Assembly: GCF_024199985.1 (NCBI RefSeq)
Contig: NZ_JANARS010000006.1
Coordinates: 186,001-250,000, forward strand
DNA length: 64,000 bases
DNA from: Nocardioides pinisoli
GTDB lineage: Bacteria; Actinomycetota; Actinomycetes; Propionibacteriales; Nocardioidaceae
Direction of reading: 5' to 3'
Positions 16,943-25,712 of this stretch are shown piece by piece (the first letter of the stretch is position 1; the number at the start of each line of letters is the position of its first letter). Both the position numbers and the translations under genes were made by a program. Below the pieces are notes generated by a model. The model did no database searches, was not told where the DNA came from, and was given only the letters and a program-made list of their open reading frames with translations.

Positions 16943-19900
16943 GCGGGGCCTGCTTCCGTGTGCTGGGTGGAACTCTGGGCTGCTCGTCGACCGCGGGAGA
17001 CTCCTGCGGTGTGAGCCTGGAGACGGCGGCGGATCGCTTCGGGGTCGCGCGTCTTGGCCGCCGTGGGGGGTGTCACGCTACCGGGGACGAGGCGCTCCCC
17101 CGGCGCACGTCGCGGCAGTCCGACCGGGGTGGACTCGACGACCGGAGCCGGCTCGGCGACGGTCTCCGCGATCTCCCAGCCGCGGTCGACCTCGGTCTCG
17201 TGCCACTCGCCCTTGCCCTCGCCGGCGAGCCATCCGGACCGCATCGACTTGAAGATCGGGGACTCGCCGCCGGACCGGGCGGGCTCGGCGTCGTGGTGCG
17301 ACAGGCCGTTGCTGCCGTGGCCGTTCGTGCCGTTGGTGCCGTGGCCGTTCGTGCCGTTGGTGCCGTGGCCGTTCGTGCCGTGGCCACTGGCGCCGTGGCC
17401 GTTGGTGCCGTGGCCGTTGACCCCGTGGCCCTCGGTGAGCAGGGCGGCGGCGTCGTAGGACGGCACCGGCTCGAGCTCTGGCTCCGGGCGCGACTGCGGC
17501 TGGTGCTCGGCGACCTCGGTCGCCTCCGGCTTCGGCTCGGTCACACTCTGGGTCGGCCGGACCGGGGCGCCGAGACCTAGCGGGTCGTCGGCGTCGACCT
17601 CGACCTCGCCGTGGTGGCCGTGGTCGGACCGGGCCGCGGGCTCGGTCTCGACGACGGGCTCCGGCTCGACGACGGGCTCGGGCTGGGCCGCGACCCCGGC
17701 AGCCGGCTCGGGCTGCTCGGTCTGCTCGACCTCGACAGCCGGCTCGGGCTGCTCGGCGGCGACCGGCTCGTCGAAAGCGTCGGCGGGCAGCGGGTCGGAC
17801 AGGGGGTCGGACAGCGGGTCGTGCGCCCGAGCGGGCTGCTCGACAGGCTGCTCGACGGGCTGCTCAGCCACCGGTGCCTCGATCGGCTCCTCGGCGACCG
17901 GCTCCTCGACCACCGGCTCCGCGGGCGCCTGGGCGCTGCGGGCCTCCTGCTCGGCCTGGGCGCGCTGGCGCGAGGCCAGCGCAGTGATCGGGACGACGCG
18001 GGCGACCTTCTCGGCACGCTCGGTCGCGGCCCCCGCGTCACCGGAGTCCGCCTTCGCCGCGGGAGCACCCGCGGTGTCGGCGCGCTTGCCGAAGAGCGGG
18101 CCGGTCGCGCCGGAGGTCTCCGGCGGCAGGAAGGCCTCGGCACCCGTGCGGGGCATGTTGGCGCCCGGGTCGCGGCGCGGCAGGAGGCTGCCGAGCGGCG
18201 GGCGGTCCGGGGTGGGCTCAGACGACGACATCGACGACGACGACGAGGAGGCAGTCGGGGCAACCGCGGCGGCCGGCTCGGCGACCGGGCCGGTGGCGGG
18301 CTCGGCGACGGCGTCGCCCGCGGTGGTCGTCGTACCGGTGGCGGCCGGCAGCGGCTCCAGGTCGGACTCCGACTTGGCGGCCTTCGCCTTGGCCTTGGCC
18401 TCGTTGGCGGCGGCGCGCTCGGCGGCCTTGGCCTCGGCCTTCTCGGCGCGGGCGCGGTTGCGGGCCTCGCGCTTGGACAGGACGGGGGCGGCTCCGGCCC
18501 CGACGAGCTCGGTGGAGCCGGTCGAGGAGGCCGTCGCGGACGACGCGGCCTCGGCGGCAGCCGGGGCGGCCGGCGCACCGGACTGCGGCACGTCGGGCAG
18601 CACGGACGGCGGGAGCAGCACGGTTGCGGTCATGCCGCCACCGGGGTTGCGCGCCAGGTGGGCGTCGATGTCGTGGCGCTCGGCGAGGCGGGACACCACG
18701 AACAGGCCCATGCGCCGTGCGGTGTCGGGCGTGGCCTCGGCGCCGTGCTGGAGGTCGCCGTTGAGCTGCTCGAGCTCGGCCGGCGGGACGCCCAGGCCGG
18801 AGTCGGTGATCGTGATGGTCACACCCTCGGGGCCCTGCTTGGCGGCGAGGCGCACCGGCTCGGACGGGGGCGAGAAGCTGAGGGCGTTGTCGACGATCTC
18901 GGTGAGCAGGTGGACGACGTCGGCCGCGGCCTCGTCACCGACGCGGGTGTTGAGGTTGGAGAGGATCTGCACGCGCTGGTAGTCCTGCACACCGGACGTC
19001 GCGGCCTGGAGGGCCTCGCCGACGGTGAGGCTGAACTGGCCGGCGGCACGGTTGGGGGCGTCGGCCAGGATCAGCAGCGAGTCGGCCGTACGACGCATGC
19101 GCGAGGCGAGGTGGTCGAGGCGGAAGAGCGACTCGAGGCGCTTGGGGTCCTCCTCGTCGTGCTCGAGGCGCTCGATCTGGGCGAGCTGCTGGTTGACCAG
19201 GGAGGTCGACCGGCGCGAGAGCGTCACGAACATCGCGTTGACGGTCTGGCGGAGCTGGGCCTCGCCCGAGGCGAGGTGGATGGCCTGGCGGTGGAGGTCG
19301 TCGACCGCTCGCGCGACCTGGCCGATCTCCTCGTTGGTGTGGACGTCGATCGTCTTGATCGGCTCCGGCTCCTGTCCGGCGCGGATCCGGGCGACCGCGT
19401 CGGGCAGCCGGTGGCGGGCTACCGCGAGGGCGCCGTCGCGGACCTTGCCGATGGGACCGAGGAGGCTGCGTGCGATGAAGAAGGCGAGCGCGATCGCGGC
19501 GGCGAGGGCGAGGAGCGTGAGCACCGCGCCGACGAGCGCGGCGCGCTGGGCGGCACCGGCCGCCTCGTCGAGGGTCTCGGTCACGCCGGTCACGAGCGTC
19601 TCGGTGATGGCGTCGTAGGGCGCGTAGGCGTCACGGCCGTCGAGGTCGGTGGCGGCGTCGTCGCGGATCTCACCGGCGTGGCGGGTGTTCTGCTGGCGCA
19701 GGAGGGCGGTCTGGTCGTCGGCACCGGTGACGGATCCGGCCAGACGGTCGATGGCCGCGGCCTCCACGCCGATCTCGGAGAAGAGCTCCTGGGAGCTGGA
19801 CTGCGACAGCGTGGTCGCGAGGAGGCCCTGCTGGAGCGCGAGCGACAGGCGACCGCTCATCGCCTGCGAGAGCTGCTCGAGGCGCGGCTCGGGCGTCTCC

Positions 19901-20403
19901 TGGGCGGCGTTGACGCTGGTGATGAGCTGGCTGACGCTGGACTCGAGCTGACGCACGAGCGCGATCCAGGTGGCCGGGCCGAGCGTCTCAGCGCCCTCGC
20001 CCCGCATGGCCTGGCTCAGGTCGAGCAGCGCGTTGACGTGGGCGGTCTGCAGCTCGTCGAGGTCGGCCTCGCCGCGCGCCTGCTCGAGGGCCTCGGCGTT
20101 GCTCGAGATGTCGCTGATCGCGTCGATCAGGTCGCCCTGGCTGGCGGCGCTGTCGGACTGTGCGGCCACCATGGCGGCCTCGGAGGCGGTCAGGTAGTCG
20201 ACCGCGGGCTGGATGATCGTGACCTGCTGGGCGCTCCGGGCGGCCTGCCGGGAGTCGCCGTAGTCGCCGACCACGCGCAGTCCACCGAGGACGGCCGCGA
20301 GCAGCAGCGGGATCGCCAGGGCCAGGGCCATCTTCCGGCCCAGTGGCCAACCGGCGACCGAGAGACCAGCGCCCTTCCGGGCCTGGGCTGCATCCTGAGT
20401 CAT
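16939..20403 (-). CDS. cvnA: Conservon sensor kinase with nitrate/nitrite-sensing-type domain (CvnA)
   Basis: A 1154-residue membrane kinase-like protein. TM1 is at about residues 25-42, an extracytoplasmic helical NIT-type sensor covers about 55-275, TM2 about 290-312, then a HAMP-like linker. A dimerisation helix carries [12 protein letters not shown] (His near 431). The ATPase domain has [13 protein letters not shown] and DSGLGVP, ending near residue 600. The remaining half is disordered: an Ala-rich coiled stretch, long Pro-Glu-Val repeats and an NGHGTNG tandem repeat at about 1020-1060. It heads the conservon. Related CvnA proteins often lack clear autokinase activity. The ligand is unknown, and the binding protein ending the operon is a candidate partner. 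Confidence 0.9.
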   Translation of the reverse strand: MTQDAAQARKGAGLSVAGWPLGRKMALALAIPLLLAAVLGGLRVVGDYGDSRQAARSAQQVTIIQPAVDYLTASEAAMVAAQSDSAASQGDLIDAISDISSNAEALEQARGEADLDELQTAHVNALLDLSQAMRGEGAETLGPATWIALVRQLESSVSQLITSVNAAQETPEPRLEQLSQAMSGRLSLALQQGLLATTLSQSSSQELFSEIGVEAAAIDRLAGSVTGADDQTALLRQQNTRHAGEIRDDAATDLDGRDAYAPYDAITETLVTGVTETLDEAAGAAQRAALVGAVLTLLALAAAIALAFFIARSLLGPIGKVRDGALAVARHRLPDAVARIRAGQEPEPIKTIDVHTNEEIGQVARAVDDLHRQAIHLASGEAQLRQTVNAMFVTLSRRSTSLVNQQLAQIERLEHDEEDPKRLESLFRLDHLASRMRRTADSLLILADAPNRAAGQFSLTVGEALQAATSGVQDYQRVQILSNLNTRVGDEAAADVVHLLTEIVDNALSFSPPSEPVRLAAKQGPEGVTITITDSGLGVPPAELEQLNGDLQHGAEATPDTARRMGLFVVSRLAERHDIDAHLARNPGGGMTATVLLPPSVLPDVPQSGAPAAPAAAEAASSATASSTGSTELVGAGAAPVLSKREARNRARAEKAEAKAAERAAANEAKAKAKAAKSESDLEPLPAATGTTTTAGDAVAEPATGPVAEPAAAVAPTASSSSSSMSSSEPTPDRPPLGSLLPRRDPGANMPRTGAEAFLPPETSGATGPLFGKRADTAGAPAAKADSGDAGAATERAEKVARVVPITALASRQRAQAEQEARSAQAPAEPVVEEPVAEEPIEAPVAEQPVEQPVEQPARAHDPLSDPLSDPLPADAFDEPVAAEQPEPAVEVEQTEQPEPAAGVAAQPEPVVEPEPVVETEPAARSDHGHHGEVEVDADDPLGLGAPVRPTQSVTEPKPEATEVAEHQPQSRPEPELEPVPSYDAAALLTEGHGVNGHGTNGHGASGHGTNGHGTNGTNGHGTNGTNGHGSNGLSHHDAEPARSGGESPIFKSMRSGWLAGEGKGEWHETEVDRGWEIAETVAEPAPVVESTPVGLPRRAPGERLVPGSVTPPTAAKTRDPEAIRRRLQAHTAGVSRGRRAAQSSTQHTEAGPA
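17307..17430. repeat. In-frame minisatellite encoding NGHGTNG repeats in cvnA
   Basis: A 24-bp unit (plus-strand core CCGTTCGTGCCGTTGGTGCC) is repeated nearly exactly twice and then decays into 12-bp half-units over about 120 bp. All units keep the frame and encode Asn-Gly-His-Gly-Thr steps in the disordered C-terminal tail of the kinase. Confidence 0.8.
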
Positions 20404-20746
20404 GTGTGCCTCGCGTTTGGTGAGCGACTACGTCGAAGTCAGAACGCACCGGTCGGACCGGCGCAGGCTCAACCTAAGGAGTTCCGCGACATTCCGTGGC
20501 GTTTTCGCAGAACTGGGCGCGCGGGGTGTAAAGAGCCCTCGGAGGTTCCCCGGGCCTTCGACGCGGAGCGGGCCGGGCGATCCGGCGCCGGCCCCCGGTC
20601 GACAGTGGAGCCCGCGGCCCGTAGGTCCGGCCGGTGGCTCCACTGTCGCGCTCCCTCATCCGGGGGATGCCGTCGCTGCGCGCGGTACCTGCTGTGCGGA
20701 CATGCGTCGAGCCCTGTTCACGCCCGCCTGAGCCGGCGCAGCGGCC
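20404..20746. other. 343-bp intergenic region upstream of the conservon, with an inverted repeat
   Basis: No credible gene is seen here. The region must contain the conservon promoter. A 13-bp perfect inverted repeat (CGACAGTGGAGCC at 20600-20612, complement at 20636-20648) encloses 23 bp. It lies about 200 bp upstream of the kinase start and about 100 bp past the stop of the DUF2945 gene, so it may be that gene's terminator or a regulator site. A smaller GCCTGAG/CTCAGGC hairpin (20726-20752) covers the DUF2945 stop codon. The stretch near 20480-20540 is less GC-rich than its surroundings. Confidence 0.6.
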
Positions 20747-20959
20747 TCAGGCCCGCTCGACCTCGCTCTGCAGCTTGAGGACGGTGGTGCCGTCCTCCTG
20801 CTCGATGACGTAGGCGGGGTCGTCGTCGCTGCCCTTGCGGGTCACCTTCTCGCCCTTCGTCGTGCGGGAGACCTCCTCGTGGTGGACCTCCTTCACGGTG
20901 CCCTCGGCCCACGAGGAGCCCCACTTCCACTTCACGGTCGTGCCGGTGCGGATCGCCAT
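20747..20959 (-). CDS. DUF2945 (HVA1/TUDOR-like) small protein
   Basis: A 70-residue single-domain protein. GTTVKWKWGSSWAEGTVKEV at the start, then the Lys/Arg-rich SRTTKGEKVTRKGS and the AYVIEQEDGTTVLKLQSEV strand are typical of the DUF2945 family, also called hypervirulence-associated TUDOR domain. The fold is a small beta-barrel. Its role in bacteria is not established. The start is the ATG at 20959 with GGTGGA upstream. It is monocistronic, lying between the conservon promoter region and the cupin regulator. Confidence 0.87.
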   Translation of the reverse strand: MAIRTGTTVKWKWGSSWAEGTVKEVHHEEVSRTTKGEKVTRKGSDDDPAYVIEQEDGTTVLKLQSEVERA

Positions 20960-21000
20960 GGATCCACCGTGCCACCTCGCGCCCGGACCGCCCTCACCCC

Positions 21001-21561
21001 TCAGGAGCGGACATGCATCCGCTCGCCCTGGGGGCCGAAGATCGCCAGCACCTCCGCCGGTGTCGGTCCGGGGTTGCCGATCCAGTGCGGCGTCCGGGTG
21101 TCGAACTCGACGACCTCGCCGGGCTCGAGCACCAGGTCGCGGGTGCCGAGCAGAAGACGGATCCGGCCGCTGAGGACGTAGAGCCACTCGTAGCCCTCGT
21201 GGGTCTGCAGCGTCGGGCGCGGGTCCTTCTCGACCGGCATGACCATCTTGAAGGACTGCAGCCCGCCGGGGCGGCGGGTCAGCGAGATGAAGGTGCGTCC
21301 GTGCCGCACGACCGGCTTGGAGCGGATCCGCGGGTCGCCCGTCTCCGGCGCGTCGACCAGCTCGTCGAGCGCGACGCGGTGGGCGCGAGCCAGCGGCAGC
21401 AGCAGCTCGAGCGTGGGCTTGCGCTGGCCGGACTCCAGCCGCGACAGCGTGCTGACGGAGATGCCGGTCTCCTCGGCCAGGTCGGTCAGCGTCGCCTCGC
21501 GCTCGAGCCGGAGCTGGCGCAGTCGCGGCCCGACGGCACGCAGCACTCCCTCGTCGTCCAT
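21001..21561 (-). CDS. XRE-family regulator with C-terminal cupin sensor domain
   Basis: A 186-residue transcription factor. The helix-turn-helix (about residues 10-65) has LRQLRLEREATLTDLAEETGISVSTLSRLE. A cupin barrel follows (about 105-180) with THEGYEWLYVLSGRIRLLLG and LEPGEVVEFDTRTPHWIGN. Such proteins bind a small ligand in the cupin and repress neighbouring genes. It is divergent from the flavoprotein-methyltransferase gene, with 67 bp between start codons, and an inverted repeat (TTGCC-N5-GGCAA) sits 10 bp from its own start. It therefore probably controls both itself and that gene. The ligand is unknown. Confidence 0.9.
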   Translation of the reverse strand: MDDEGVLRAVGPRLRQLRLEREATLTDLAEETGISVSTLSRLESGQRKPTLELLLPLARAHRVALDELVDAPETGDPRIRSKPVVRHGRTFISLTRRPGGLQSFKMVMPVEKDPRPTLQTHEGYEWLYVLSGRIRLLLGTRDLVLEPGEVVEFDTRTPHWIGNPGPTPAEVLAIFGPQGERMHVRS

Positions 21562-21570
21562 GCGCCCAGT

Positions 21571-21585
21571 TTGCCACTACGGCAA
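21571..21585. promoter_or_regulatory. Candidate operator for the XRE-cupin regulator
   Basis: TTGCC (21571-21575) and GGCAA (21581-21585) form an inverted repeat with a 5-bp spacer in the 67-bp divergent region. The surrounding bases (TTGTCAAT shortly after) are the most A/T-rich of the gap, so promoters for both genes probably overlap it. Confidence 0.5.
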
Positions 21586-21628
21586 GAATGTTTGTCAATC
21601 GGGCACGCCTGCCTGGATGCTCGGTGAC

Positions 21629-23197
21629 ATGAGCGAGAACAAGATGTACGACGTGGTGGTCATCGGTGGCGGCGTGGCGGGGCTGAGCGGCGCGATGGCG
21701 CTGGGCAGGTCGAGGCGGTCGGTGCTGGTGATCGATGCCGGCGAGCCGCGCAACGCCCCCGCGGACCATGCCCACAACTACCTGGGGCGCGAGGGGGTCC
21801 CCCCGCTGCAGCTGCTCGAGGACGGCCGCGCCGAGGTGGCGGCGTACGGCGTCGAGGTGCTGACCGACCGCGTGGTCGGGCTGTCCGGCGCGGCCGACGC
21901 CTTCCTGGTGACCACCGCGGGCGGACGGAGGTACGTCGCCCGGCGGGTGCTGGTCACCGGCGGCGTGGTCGACGAGCTGCCCGACGTGCCGGGGCTGGCC
22001 GAGCGGTGGGGCGTCGACGTGCTGCACTGCCCCTACTGCCACGGCTGGGAGGTGCGCGACCAGCCGCTGGCCGTCCTCGCGACCTCGCCGATGGCCGCCC
22101 GCCAGGGCCTGCTGTTCAGCCAGCTGTCCGACGACGTCGTGATGGTCGTGCACGACGGCGTCGAGCTGCCCGACGAGGAGGTCGAGAAGCTCGGGGCGAT
22201 CGGCGTCCGGTTCGCGCACGGCACACCGCAGGAGGTCGTGGTCGAGGACGACGCGCTCGTCGGCCTGCGTCTCGCCGACGGCTCGATGCTCGAGCGGCAG
22301 GCGATCGTCGTGGCGTCGAGGCCGCACGTGCGCGCGGACTACCTCGGCCCGCTCGGCATCGAGCCGCAGCCCTTCGAGATGGCCGGCACCGTGCTGGGGA
22401 CCGTCATCGCGGTGGAGCCCACCGGCGCCACCGCGGTCCCCGGCGTCTTCGCCGCCGGCAACGCGACCGACATCTCGATGACGCTGATGGCCTCGGCCGC
22501 GCACGGCAACCGGGTCGGCGCCTGGATCAACGCGGAGCTCGCCTCCGCCGACGCCACCGCCGCGGTCACGGCGCTCCGGGACGGGTTCTTCGAGCGCCCC
22601 GCGTGGGAGGAGCGCTACTCCGGCGACCGCGTCTGGAGCGGGCGGGTCAACGTCCAGCTCGCGGCCGAGGCGCCGCGGCTCAAGCCGGGCCGCGCGCTCG
22701 ACATCGGCTGCGGCGAGGGCGGCGACGCGATCTGGCTGGCTCAGCAGGGCTGGGAGGTGACGGCCGTCGACTTCGCCGAGGCGGCGCTGGCGCGCACGGC
22801 CGAGCACGCCCGGGAGGCCGGGGTCGGCGACCGGGTCGACACCCGCCAGGTCGACGTACGCGCCTTCGAGCCGGCAGGTGAGACCTGGGACCTCGTGACG
22901 TCGCACTTCTTCCACCTGCCCGACGGCGGCATGCCCGGCGTCGTACGACGTCTCGCCGCCGCGGTCGCTCCCGGTGGCACCCTGCTGGTGGTGGGCCACG
23001 CGCCGAGCGACCTGCACACCGGGTTGCGGCACGGCCACCACTCGTTCATGCACACCGCCGACCAGCTCGTCCCGGCCCTGCCGGAGGACTTCGTCGTGGA
23101 GGCCTGCGAGTCGCGGCCGCGCACCCAGGCGCACCCGGAGACGGGCGAGGAGATCGCCATCGCCGACACGGTGCTGGTGGCGCGCCGCCCGGCCTGA
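21629..23197 (+). CDS. Fused NAD(P)/FAD oxidoreductase and SAM-dependent methyltransferase
   Basis: A 522-residue two-domain protein. Residues 1-310 are a thioredoxin-reductase-like flavoprotein, with FAD motif GGGVAG (13-18), a CPYC dithiol (Cys134 and Cys137) and the late FAAGNATDISMTLM. Residues 325-522 are a class I methyltransferase with AdoMet motif ALDIGCGEGGDA (356-367), and VDFAEAAL follows at the acidic ribose-binding position. The linker contains EERYSGDRVWSGRVN, often seen before TehB-like methyltransferases. A redox step coupled to methylation, for instance of a thiol, selenium or tellurium compound, is plausible but unproven. The ATG at 21629 is chosen; an in-frame ATG lies 12 bp earlier. 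Confidence 0.88.
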   Translation: MSENKMYDVVVIGGGVAGLSGAMALGRSRRSVLVIDAGEPRNAPADHAHNYLGREGVPPLQLLEDGRAEVAAYGVEVLTDRVVGLSGAADAFLVTTAGGRRYVARRVLVTGGVVDELPDVPGLAERWGVDVLHCPYCHGWEVRDQPLAVLATSPMAARQGLLFSQLSDDVVMVVHDGVELPDEEVEKLGAIGVRFAHGTPQEVVVEDDALVGLRLADGSMLERQAIVVASRPHVRADYLGPLGIEPQPFEMAGTVLGTVIAVEPTGATAVPGVFAAGNATDISMTLMASAAHGNRVGAWINAELASADATAAVTALRDGFFERPAWEERYSGDRVWSGRVNVQLAAEAPRLKPGRALDIGCGEGGDAIWLAQQGWEVTAVDFAEAALARTAEHAREAGVGDRVDTRQVDVRAFEPAGETWDLVTSHFFHLPDGGMPGVVRRLAAAVAPGGTLLVVGHAPSDLHTGLRHGHHSFMHTADQLVPALPEDFVVEACESRPRTQAHPETGEEIAIADTVLVARRPA

Positions 23198-23214
23198 TGA
23201 CCGGCTGCCCGGCC

Positions 23215-23237
23215 CGGGCTCGCGTCAGGCGAGCCCG
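23215..23237. terminator. Bidirectional hairpin containing the gntK stop codon
   Basis: Arms CGGGCTCGC (23215-23223) and GCGAGCCCG (23229-23237) flank a 5-base loop, between the convergent methyltransferase-fusion and gluconokinase genes. Confidence 0.75.
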
Positions 23238-23743
23238 AGCCGGGCGAGCACCATCGCGGCGAGCCGCTCGGGCGGCAGCGCCGGGTCGACGTCCATCCCG
23301 CGCTCGTCGGGTCGCAGCGGCTCGAGGGTGTCGAGCTGGGACTCCAGCAGGCTCGGCGGCATGAAGTGCTCGCGGGCGTTCATCCGGTCGAGCAGCATGT
23401 GCTTGTCGCCGGTGCAGTGCACGAAGAACGTGCCCTCTCCCCCGCGGCGCAGGACGTCGCGGTAGGACTTGCGCAGGGCGCTGCAGGCCATCAGCGTCGG
23501 CTCACCGCGAGCGTCGCGCTCGGCGGCCCACTCCGCCAGCGACTCCAGCCACCCCCAGCGGTCGGCGTCGGTCAGCGGCGTGCCCTCGCTCATCTTCGCG
23601 ACGTTCTCCGGCGGGTGGAAGTCGTCGCCCTCGGCGAATGCCCAGCCCAGCCGCTCCTGGACAGCGCGTGCCACGGTCGACTTCCCCGAGCCGGAGACGC
23701 CCATGAAGACGAGGTGGAGCGGCGGCTCCTGCGTTGGTGTCAT
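23225..23743 (-). CDS. gntK: Gluconokinase
   Basis: A 172-residue carbohydrate kinase. The P-loop is VFMGVSGSGKST (about residues 12-23). GDDFHPPENVAKM and the SALRKSYRDVLR helix are characteristic of GntK-type gluconokinases, which phosphorylate D-gluconate to 6-phosphogluconate for the pentose-phosphate pathway. Length matches the family (about 165-175 residues). Its ATG overlaps the stop codon of the permease gene by four bases, so uptake and phosphorylation are cotranslated. No GntR-type regulator is adjacent. Confidence 0.93.
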   Translation of the reverse strand: MTPTQEPPLHLVFMGVSGSGKSTVARAVQERLGWAFAEGDDFHPPENVAKMSEGTPLTDADRWGWLESLAEWAAERDARGEPTLMACSALRKSYRDVLRRGGEGTFFVHCTGDKHMLLDRMNAREHFMPPSLLESQLDTLEPLRPDERGMDVDPALPPERLAAMVLARLGLA

Positions 23744-25116
23744 CCGACCGCCCAGAGGCCGAGGGCGAGCACGAAGATGCTGACGCCGAGGGTGGTCTCC
23801 ATGACGGTCCAGGTCCTCAGCGTGGTCTTGACGTCCATCCCGAAGAACCGGCCGACCAGCCAGAAGCCCGAGTCGTTGACGTGCGACAGCACGGTGGCGC
23901 CCGCCGCGATCGCCAGCACCAGCGCGACGAGCTGGAGGCTGGACGGGTCGGCGTCGGCGACACCGGCCGAGATGAGCCCGGCGGTGGTGGTCAGCGCGAC
24001 GGTCGCCGAGCCCTGGGCGACGCGGAGGATCGTCGCGATGACGAAGGCGCTCACGATGAGCGGCAGGCCGAGGTCGGAGAGGGAGTCGGACAGCGCGGCG
24101 CCGATGCCGCTGTAGCGCAGCACGCCGCCGAACATCCCGCCCGCGCCGGTGATGAGGATGATCGCGCAGATGGGGCCGAGGGAGTCGTTGAGCAGGGTCT
24201 CGACCTCGCCGCGCGGGTAGCGACGGACGGCCAGGGTGTAGGTCGCGACGAGCAGCGCGATGAGCAGCGCCACGGGCGTCTGGCCGACGAAGACGAGGAC
24301 GTCGACGAAGGTGCCCTCCTCGGCGATCGAGCCGTTGGTCCGCAGGGTCGTGAGAACGGTGTTGGCGCCGATGAGCACGAGCGGGAGAAGCAGGATGCCG
24401 AGCACGTGGGCGAACGCGGGCGGGTTGTCCGTGTCGGCCTCGCGGCCGCCGGTGAGGACCGAGTCGTCGATCGGGACGTAGACCTTGCCGAGCCACCCGA
24501 CGGTGACGAGGTAGACGCCGACGAACCACGCGATGACCGCCACGACGACGCCCACCAGGAGGGTGAGGCCGATGCTCGCGTCGATCTCGGTGGCTGCGGT
24601 GACCGGCCCGGGGTGGGGCGGGACGATCGCGTGCATGGCGGCGAAGGCGCCCGCGGCCGGGAGGGCGTACATCAGGACGGAGCCGCCGAAGCGCTTGGCG
24701 ACCGAGAAGATGATCGGGAGGAAGACCACGAGCCCGGCGTCGAAGAAGATCGGCAGGCCGAACAGCAGGGCCGCGACGCCCAGCGCCAGCGGCGCCCGCT
24801 TCTCCCCGAAGCGCCCGACGAGGGTGTCGGCGAGGACCTGGGCTCCTCCGGTCACCTCCAGGAGGCGCCCGATCATCACGCCCAGCCCGACGAGCAGTGC
24901 GACGGTGCCGAGCGTGCTGCCGAAGGCGGCTATCGCGACGGTCGGCACGTCGACGACGGGTACGCCGGCGGCGACCGCGGTGCCGAAGCTGACGAGCACG
25001 AGCGCGACGAACGCGTGCATGCGCAGCACGATGATCAGGACGAGGAGCACGGCGACGGCGAGCGCCGCGATCAGCAGCAGGGTGCTCGAGCCGTAGACCG
25101 GCGTCATGGTGTCCAC
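23740..25116 (-). CDS. gntP: Gluconate:proton symporter, GntP family
   Basis: A 458-residue permease with about twelve hydrophobic segments. Family landmarks include GLGVMIGRLLEVTGGAQVLA, GLPIFFDAGLVVFLPIIFS, HAIVPPHPGPVTAA and the late SHVNDSGFWLVGRFFGM. GntP-type carriers take up gluconate with protons. The start is GTG 25116, with GGAGG seven bases upstream; ATG 25107 is a weaker alternative. It precedes and overlaps gntK, making a minimal two-gene gluconate utilisation operon. Close relatives carry other sugar acids, but the kinase next door favours gluconate. Confidence 0.93.
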   Translation of the reverse strand: MDTMTPVYGSSTLLLIAALAVAVLLVLIIVLRMHAFVALVLVSFGTAVAAGVPVVDVPTVAIAAFGSTLGTVALLVGLGVMIGRLLEVTGGAQVLADTLVGRFGEKRAPLALGVAALLFGLPIFFDAGLVVFLPIIFSVAKRFGGSVLMYALPAAGAFAAMHAIVPPHPGPVTAATEIDASIGLTLLVGVVVAVIAWFVGVYLVTVGWLGKVYVPIDDSVLTGGREADTDNPPAFAHVLGILLLPLVLIGANTVLTTLRTNGSIAEEGTFVDVLVFVGQTPVALLIALLVATYTLAVRRYPRGEVETLLNDSLGPICAIILITGAGGMFGGVLRYSGIGAALSDSLSDLGLPLIVSAFVIATILRVAQGSATVALTTTAGLISAGVADADPSSLQLVALVLAIAAGATVLSHVNDSGFWLVGRFFGMDVKTTLRTWTVMETTLGVSIFVLALGLWAVG

Positions 25117-25249
25117 GTGGGGGCCTCCGAGATGGGCGGGAACGGTCGCCCCACCCTAGGACCTCCATCGCGCCGTGTGCGTCGCCTCTCCGCGCGCGAA
25201 AGGAGCGGTCGCGGTTGTCTCCAGATCCCCTCAAGGACGTGTAGACCCC

Positions 25250-25274
25250 GGGGGGCCGTGGGTAGTGGCCCCCC
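25250..25274. promoter_or_regulatory. Hairpin abutting a TTG start codon
   Basis: GGGGGGCC (25250-25257) and GGCCCCCC (25267-25274) form an 8-bp stem with a 9-base loop that ends at the base before the TTG start of the first WXG100-like gene. No ribosome-binding site is visible, so the stem may restrict translation, or the transcript may be leaderless. Confidence 0.5.
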
Positions 25275-25595
25275 TTGATCATCTCCGGCCACCTCCAGCA
25301 CGACCGCTCCGGCCGCGCCGTCGTGTCCTCGTTCACCGCCGCTCGTGTCGCCGAGGTCGACGCCCGGCGACGCGCCGCGCAGGCCAGCATCGACGATCTC
25401 GTCGTGGCCTGGCAGGGAGGGACGGCCCGCCACCAGAGGTCGGGCTGGGAGGAGTGGGACGAGGCCGCGCGCGACACGATCGACGCGCTGGCCGCGCTGC
25501 TCGGGGCGATCGACCTCGCACGCGAGGAGATCGGGGACCTCGAGCGCGGGCCGATGGTGCCTCGCCAGGTCGGCCGACGCGCCGTCGACCGCTGA
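25275..25595 (+). CDS. WXG100-like small protein, copy 1
   Basis: A 106-residue helical protein of the ESAT-6/WXG100 type. A WxG turn (WQGGTARHQRSGWEEW, near residues 46-61) separates two predicted helices. The start is TTG, supported by alignment: MIISGxLQ is identical to the start of the second copy at 25713, where it begins with ATG. The two copies also share VDARRRAA/LDARRRAA, so they are paralogues. Such proteins are exported by type VII secretion or act as partners of larger WXG effectors. No ESX machinery gene is in the window. A hairpin directly abuts the start codon. Confidence 0.75.
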   Translation: MIISGHLQHDRSGRAVVSSFTAARVAEVDARRRAAQASIDDLVVAWQGGTARHQRSGWEEWDEAARDTIDALAALLGAIDLAREEIGDLERGPMVPRQVGRRAVDR

Positions 25596-25611
25596 GGTCG
25601 GAGCGCTCCTC

Positions 25612-25671
25612 AGCCGATCGCTCGTCCCCGGGTCGCTCGTCCCCGGGTCGCTCGTCCACAGATCGCTCGCG
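25612..25671. repeat. Four tandem 15-bp units between WXG100-like genes
   Basis: AGCCGATCGCTCGTC (25612-25626), two identical CCCGGGTCGCTCGTC units (25627-25656) and CACAGATCGCTCGCG (25657-25671). The last includes GTCCACAGATCGC, also found upstream of the toxin gene at 27714. Confidence 0.8.
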
Positions 25672-25712
25672 AGGGGTGTCGCCGGGCCACCCTCGGCGAC
25701 GACGATCGGGAC

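Noticed and set aside
17611..20778. 1055-residue plus-strand frame opposite the conservon kinase
   Set aside because: It mirrors the repetitive kinase tail, has Gly/Arg-biased composition and no domain. The minus-strand frame has clear motifs.
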